Below are positions 6,655-9,276 of a DNA stretch of 9,276 nucleotides, one piece after another. Below the pieces are notes generated by a model. The model was not told the origin of the DNA. It ran no database searches and worked only from the letters and a program-made list of their open reading frames with translations. The translations under genes were made by a program, and so were the position numbers. Source of the DNA: a candidate division WWE3 bacterium (GTDB taxonomy: Bacteria > Patescibacteriota > WWE3 > UBA101185 > UBA10185); contig PXDX01000016.1 of the NCBI GenBank assembly GCA_003564915.1, positions 1-9,276 of the forward strand, in the 5' to 3' direction. Within the stretch, counting starts at the first letter, position 1; each line of letters opens with the position of its first letter.

Positions 6655-6660
6655 AGGAGG
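6655..6660 (+). promoter_or_regulatory. Strong Shine-Dalgarno sequence for istA
   Basis: AGGAGG followed by TGAT is a near-perfect anti-16S match, 9 nt before the ATG at 6670. It decides the istA start over the in-frame ATG at 6685. Confidence 0.8.
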
Positions 6661-6669
6661 TGATGAAAA

Positions 6670-8085
6670 ATGTTGGGAGAAGCTATGTACACAACGATAC
6701 AGACATTATGGAAAAAGGGATTGAATAAAAGCGAAATAAGCCGTGCGACGGGACACACGTGGAAAACGGTCGCGAAGGTCATAAAGTGCCTTGAGTCGGG
6801 CCAAGCGTGCCCCGACAGAAAACCGCATCCCTGCCGACTGGACCCTCACAAGGAAAAAGTCGTTAAGCTGATTGAAAAAGGACTTACTGCGGTCCGTATA
6901 CACGAAGAACTCACCGCCGCGGGTATCAAGGTCGGTTATTCAACGGTCAAACGTTATGTGGCGAACATAAAAAAACGTGATAACGTGTTTATACGGATAC
7001 ACACGAAGCCCGGAGAAGAAGCACAGGTGGACTTTGGGTACGCCGGTCACACCAGAGACAATACAGGCAAGCGAAGAAAAACTTGGGTGTTTCACATGAA
7101 AATGAGCTTCTCTCGCATGGATTTTTACAAGACAGTATATGATCAGCGCGTGGAAACCTTCATAGGATGCCACATAGAGGCGTTCAGATACTTCGGAGGC
7201 GTGCCGCAACACGTACGAATAGACAATCTTAAAGCGGCGATCCTGAAAGCGAACTTTTATGAGCCCGTATATCAGCGTATGTACAAAAGCTTTGCGGAAC
7301 ATTACGGGTTCTCCCCGGTGCCGTGCAGGATCTATCGCCCCAACGATAAAGGCAAGGTGGAATCCGGCATCAAGTACGTAAAAGGCAACTTTTTCGCCGG
7401 ACGCACATTTACTAGTGAAGACGACCTGCGTAGAAGGCTGCATGACTGGCAAGAGAATACATGCAATTCGCGCGTACACGGCACCACTCGTAAAGTACCC
7501 CGTGAAGCCTTCAACTCCGAAGAGAGGCCACTTCTGAAAGCTCTACCGGCAAGGGACTTTGAGATGGTCGAGGGTGGCAAGCGCAAGGTGTATCATGACT
7601 GCCACATCTTCGTAAAGCGTAACTATTACTCTGTACCGTTCAAATACGTCAAAGAGGATGTGGAGATCGAGCTCTCTGAAAAACTGCTCAGGGTCTATTA
7701 CAACAACAGACAGATAGCGATACATCCGCGTCTGTCCGGCGAAGGAAACTTCAGCACAATAAAAAGTCATTACCCAAAATACAAAATATGTTCCGGCACG
7801 GAATACCGTGAGAAATACCAAGCTAGGATGTCGGATATCGGGAAATATGCCGAACAGATCTTCTTTGCCATAACCGCACAGCGTCCGAAGGACTGGAATC
7901 GATCGGTGCAGGGCATACTGTCGTTGCTCAAGAAATACCCCAAAGAAGTCGTGAACTCCGCGTGCGGACGCGCCCTGGCATTCAATGTATACAAATATCA
8001 GACCGTGAAGAACATATGCGCCAACGGCAGTTACGTACTTCCGGTGGAATTCAATAACCGGGAGGTTGAACATGAATACGCTTAA
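6670..8085 (+). CDS. istA: IS21-family transposase IstA
   Basis: This DDE transposase catalyses strand cleavage and transfer for the element, acting with its ATPase partner IstB. The N-terminus carries a helix-turn-helix (about residues 8-40, YTTIQTLWKKGLNKSEISRA then TWKTVAKVI). A second DNA-binding region follows at about 60-100. The RNase H-fold integrase core has D121 (EAQVDFG), D185 (VRIDNLKAA) and E231 (NDKGKVESGIKYVKGNFF), a complete catalytic triad. The C-terminal domain includes the typical NYYSVPFKYV segment. The length, 471 residues, is within the family range, with no frameshift or internal stop, so it is probably functional. Its end overlaps the istB start by 14 nt. Confidence 0.95.
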   Translation: MLGEAMYTTIQTLWKKGLNKSEISRATGHTWKTVAKVIKCLESGQACPDRKPHPCRLDPHKEKVVKLIEKGLTAVRIHEELTAAGIKVGYSTVKRYVANIKKRDNVFIRIHTKPGEEAQVDFGYAGHTRDNTGKRRKTWVFHMKMSFSRMDFYKTVYDQRVETFIGCHIEAFRYFGGVPQHVRIDNLKAAILKANFYEPVYQRMYKSFAEHYGFSPVPCRIYRPNDKGKVESGIKYVKGNFFAGRTFTSEDDLRRRLHDWQENTCNSRVHGTTRKVPREAFNSEERPLLKALPARDFEMVEGGKRKVYHDCHIFVKRNYYSVPFKYVKEDVEIELSEKLLRVYYNNRQIAIHPRLSGEGNFSTIKSHYPKYKICSGTEYREKYQARMSDIGKYAEQIFFAITAQRPKDWNRSVQGILSLLKKYPKEVVNSACGRALAFNVYKYQTVKNICANGSYVLPVEFNNREVEHEYA

Positions 8086-8815
8086 AACCAGGCTTAAGGC
8101 CTTCAAACTGGCCGGTATACATAACTGTATCGAAGAGCGATTGAATTATGCGCGCAACAAATCCCTCGGCTACAGGGAATTCCTGGAGCTGATTCTGGAG
8201 GATGAGCATAATAACCGCAGGGATAATAATTACAAAAAACGGTATTCCAAGGCGAAACTGCCCTCCCATAAGACGATCGAGGACTTTGATTTTGCGTTCC
8301 AGCCGTCTATCAGCGAAAAAATCATCAATGATTGCCTTACCTGCAGTTTTATCAAAGAACGCAGGAATATCGTCTTTATAGGTAATCCCGGTACGGGAAA
8401 AACCCATCTGTCCGTGGCTATAGCCATAAAGGCCTTGCTTAAGGGATACAAGGTCCTATTCACGCCGGTCTGTGAGATGCTGCATAACTTGAACGCCGCT
8501 AAGGCGGAGAACACTTATTATAGAAAAGTGAACAGCTATTGCAAACCGGACCTGCTGATCATGGATGAACTGGGCTTTAAAAAACTGCCCGGCTACAGCG
8601 CGGACAACTTCTTTGAGATCATATCTCGGCGTTACGAAAACAGTTCAATAATAATAACCACGAACAAGCCTTTCGAGAAATGGGGCGAGATCTTCTCCGA
8701 TCATACGCTAGCTTCGGCCATACTGGACCGAATCGTCCATTATTCGATAGTTGTTAAGATAAAAGGCCCCAGTTACAGGGCTAAAAACATCAAAAAAGGG
8801 GGTGATTATCGGTAA
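8072..8815 (+). CDS. istB: IS21-family helper ATPase IstB
   Basis: This AAA+ ATPase, related to the DnaC helicase loader, assembles on DNA, selects the target and stimulates IstA. The 247-residue product has an N-terminal helical region (MNTLKTRLKAFKLAGIHNCI). Walker A GNPGTGKT is at 104-111, Walker B LLIMDE at 161-166, and a sensor-like IIITTNKP at 193-200. The DRIVHYS segment near 219-225 is typical of the family. ATG at 8072 is preferred over the TTG at 8066 because GGGAGG lies 6 nt upstream and the TTG overlaps the edge of that site. The 14-nt overlap with istA implies translational coupling. The gene is intact. Confidence 0.95.
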   Translation: MNTLKTRLKAFKLAGIHNCIEERLNYARNKSLGYREFLELILEDEHNNRRDNNYKKRYSKAKLPSHKTIEDFDFAFQPSISEKIINDCLTCSFIKERRNIVFIGNPGTGKTHLSVAIAIKALLKGYKVLFTPVCEMLHNLNAAKAENTYYRKVNSYCKPDLLIMDELGFKKLPGYSADNFFEIISRRYENSSIIITTNKPFEKWGEIFSDHTLASAILDRIVHYSIVVKIKGPSYRAKNIKKGGDYR

Positions 8816-8834
8816 CTAAATTTTTTTCGCTCAG

Positions 8835-8870
8835 CTATGGAAAAAAGTTGAGCGTTTGCTATGGAATTTA
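8835..8870 (-). repeat. IS21 right inner end repeat (transposase-binding motifs)
   Basis: The reverse complement of this 36-bp segment matches 6509-6544 at about 30 of 36 bases, including both TTCCATA-type motifs in the same spacing. It begins about 20 nt after the istB stop. The element tip (TTGAGGACA, ending at 8887) lies 17 bp beyond, matching the offset on the left side. Confidence 0.75.
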
Positions 8871-8887
8871 CTTGACCTTTGAGGACA

Positions 8888-9155
8888 GAAGACGAAAAGT
8901 GTGTGAAAAGGTTTCCGGAAAATACATTTAACGATTCTATCCTGTTTACCATTACTATTATAAATCCTTTGAACAAGCTTGATCTAAAATTAATTGGTTT
9001 CATACTTTCTTCTTGTTGATTAGGGAAATTCCTTGTTTTTTTTATAATTATGTGTATACTATTTATTGGATAATCGGAAGCATAAATAGTGGATATATAG
9101 AAGTATATGCCTAGGATAAATAGAAGAAAAAGTGCATTTTGAAAAGGATGGTTAA
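8888..9155. other. AT-rich spacer between the IS and the DUF4143-type gene
   Basis: About 270 bp with frequent stops in all frames that I checked and no protein-like frame. The only signal I would name is the candidate promoter at 9033-9060. Confidence 0.5.
9033..9060 (+). promoter_or_regulatory. Candidate promoter for the DUF4143-type ATPase gene
   Basis: TTGTTT (9033-9038) and TATACT (9055-9060) are spaced 16 nt apart in front of a leader of about 90 nt. An overlapping TATAAT at 9043-9048 has no -35 partner. The match is moderate in AT-rich DNA. Confidence 0.3.
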
Positions 9156-9276
9156 ATGCAAAAATCATACATTACCCGGATAATTGATACAGAGTTAAAT
9201 ATGTTATTGTCTCAGTTGCCTGCACTAGCCCTTGAAGGTCCCAAGGCTGTAGGAAAAACAGAAACCGCTAAGCGAA
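9156..9276 (+). CDS. P-loop ATPase of the AAA/DUF4143 type, N-terminal part only
   Basis: The window ends after 40 codons. The visible protein, MQKSYITRIIDTELNMLLSQ followed by LPALALEGPKAVGKTETAKR, has a Walker A motif GPKAVGKT at residues 28-35. The preceding pattern (R-I-I-D-x-E-L, then a short helix, then LPALALEGPKAVGKT) is characteristic of the large ATPase family whose C-terminal half is DUF4143. These proteins are usually about 400 residues and are common in genomic islands; their cellular role is poorly defined. A Shine-Dalgarno sequence (AAGGA, 7 nt upstream) supports the ATG. The gene lies downstream of the IS and is not part of it. Confidence 0.8.
   Translation, partial: MQKSYITRIIDTELNMLLSQLPALALEGPKAVGKTETAKR

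Larger units (their letters stand above)
6492..8887 (+). mobile_element. IS21-family insertion sequence, apparently complete
   Basis: The element contains istA and istB in the standard order and overlap, flanked by related inverted ends, for a total of about 2.4 kb, normal for the family. The outer boundaries are estimated from the last matching bases beyond the 36-bp repeats: CCTCAA on the left (6495-6500), TTGAGG on the right. The right tip reads as TGT outward-in, the usual family terminus; the left tip is degenerate (TAA). No target-site duplication could be recognised, so the ends may be off by several bases or the copy may be old. The element is visibly richer in GC than its surroundings, supporting separate origin. 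Confidence 0.8.

Noticed and set aside
6426..6782. Minus-strand 118-codon frame over the IS left end
   Set aside because: It overlaps the IS end repeat and the istA start, has no ribosome site or family resemblance, and is explained as a shadow of istA and its leader.
6940..7479. Long antisense frames inside istA, and another at 7543-8106
   Set aside because: These are complementary-strand shadows of the firmly identified istA; their products are Phe/Val/His-rich without any domain.
6484..8895. Target-site duplication flanking the IS21 element
   Set aside because: Bases next to the estimated ends (TTAGC on the left, GAAGA on the right) do not match, and shifting the ends did not give a consistent 4-8 bp duplication.
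8806..9168. Minus-strand 120-codon frame across the IS right end
   Set aside because: It spans the IS end repeat and the spacer and overlaps the start of the DUF4143-type gene; no ribosome site or recognisable domain.
1..9276. CRISPR array, riboswitch, rRNA or complete tRNA gene
   Set aside because: No regularly spaced repeats and no complete structured RNA could be recognised; the only RNA-gene trace is the 20-nt tRNA 3' fragment.

Overview
The window is bacterial DNA, AT-rich outside the insertion sequence. Strong Shine-Dalgarno sequences and a tRNA fragment with an encoded CCA end support a bacterium. Nothing in the sequence fixes the phylum. The mix of a restriction-modification operon, a helicase-nuclease, an intact IS21-family element, a tRNA 3'-end fragment and a DUF4143-type ATPase is typical of an accessory genomic island (defence island).

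Left part (about 1-5730, minus strand): four genes run leftward in what looks like one or two transcription units. First comes a 644-residue nuclease-helicase (5660-3726): an N-terminal PD-(D/E)XK-like domain followed by a DUF2075/Schlafen-like superfamily 1 helicase. Next is a 58-residue excisionase/MerR-like helix-turn-helix protein (3651-3475) with its own candidate promoter and palindromic operator. Third is a long type I methyltransferase subunit HsdM with a coiled-coil tail (3469-1055). Last is a specificity subunit HsdS (988-89), cut off inside its second target-recognition domain. No HsdR lies in the window. It may sit further left, or the nuclease-helicase may be a companion effector; the sequence does not decide. 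A hairpin plus U-tract on the minus strand sits just upstream of the nuclease-helicase gene.

Middle (about 5730-6490): mostly non-coding. It holds one unrecognised open frame (5729-6091, plus) and a 20-nt sequence identical in layout to the 3' end of a serine tRNA (6165-6184, minus). That is the usual footprint of site-specific integration into a tRNA gene.

Right part (about 6492-9276, plus): an apparently complete IS21-family element of about 2.4 kb. istA and istB overlap by 14 nt, and imperfect 36-bp inverted repeats each carry two TTCCATA-type motifs. After a spacer of about 270 bp with a candidate promoter, a P-loop ATPase gene of the DUF4143 type begins at 9156 and runs off the window.

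Taken together, HsdM and HsdS would form a DNA methyltransferase, although HsdS is damaged. The small HTH protein is the likely controller, and the nuclease-helicase is a likely defence enzyme. The IS and the tRNA fragment record mobility of the region.
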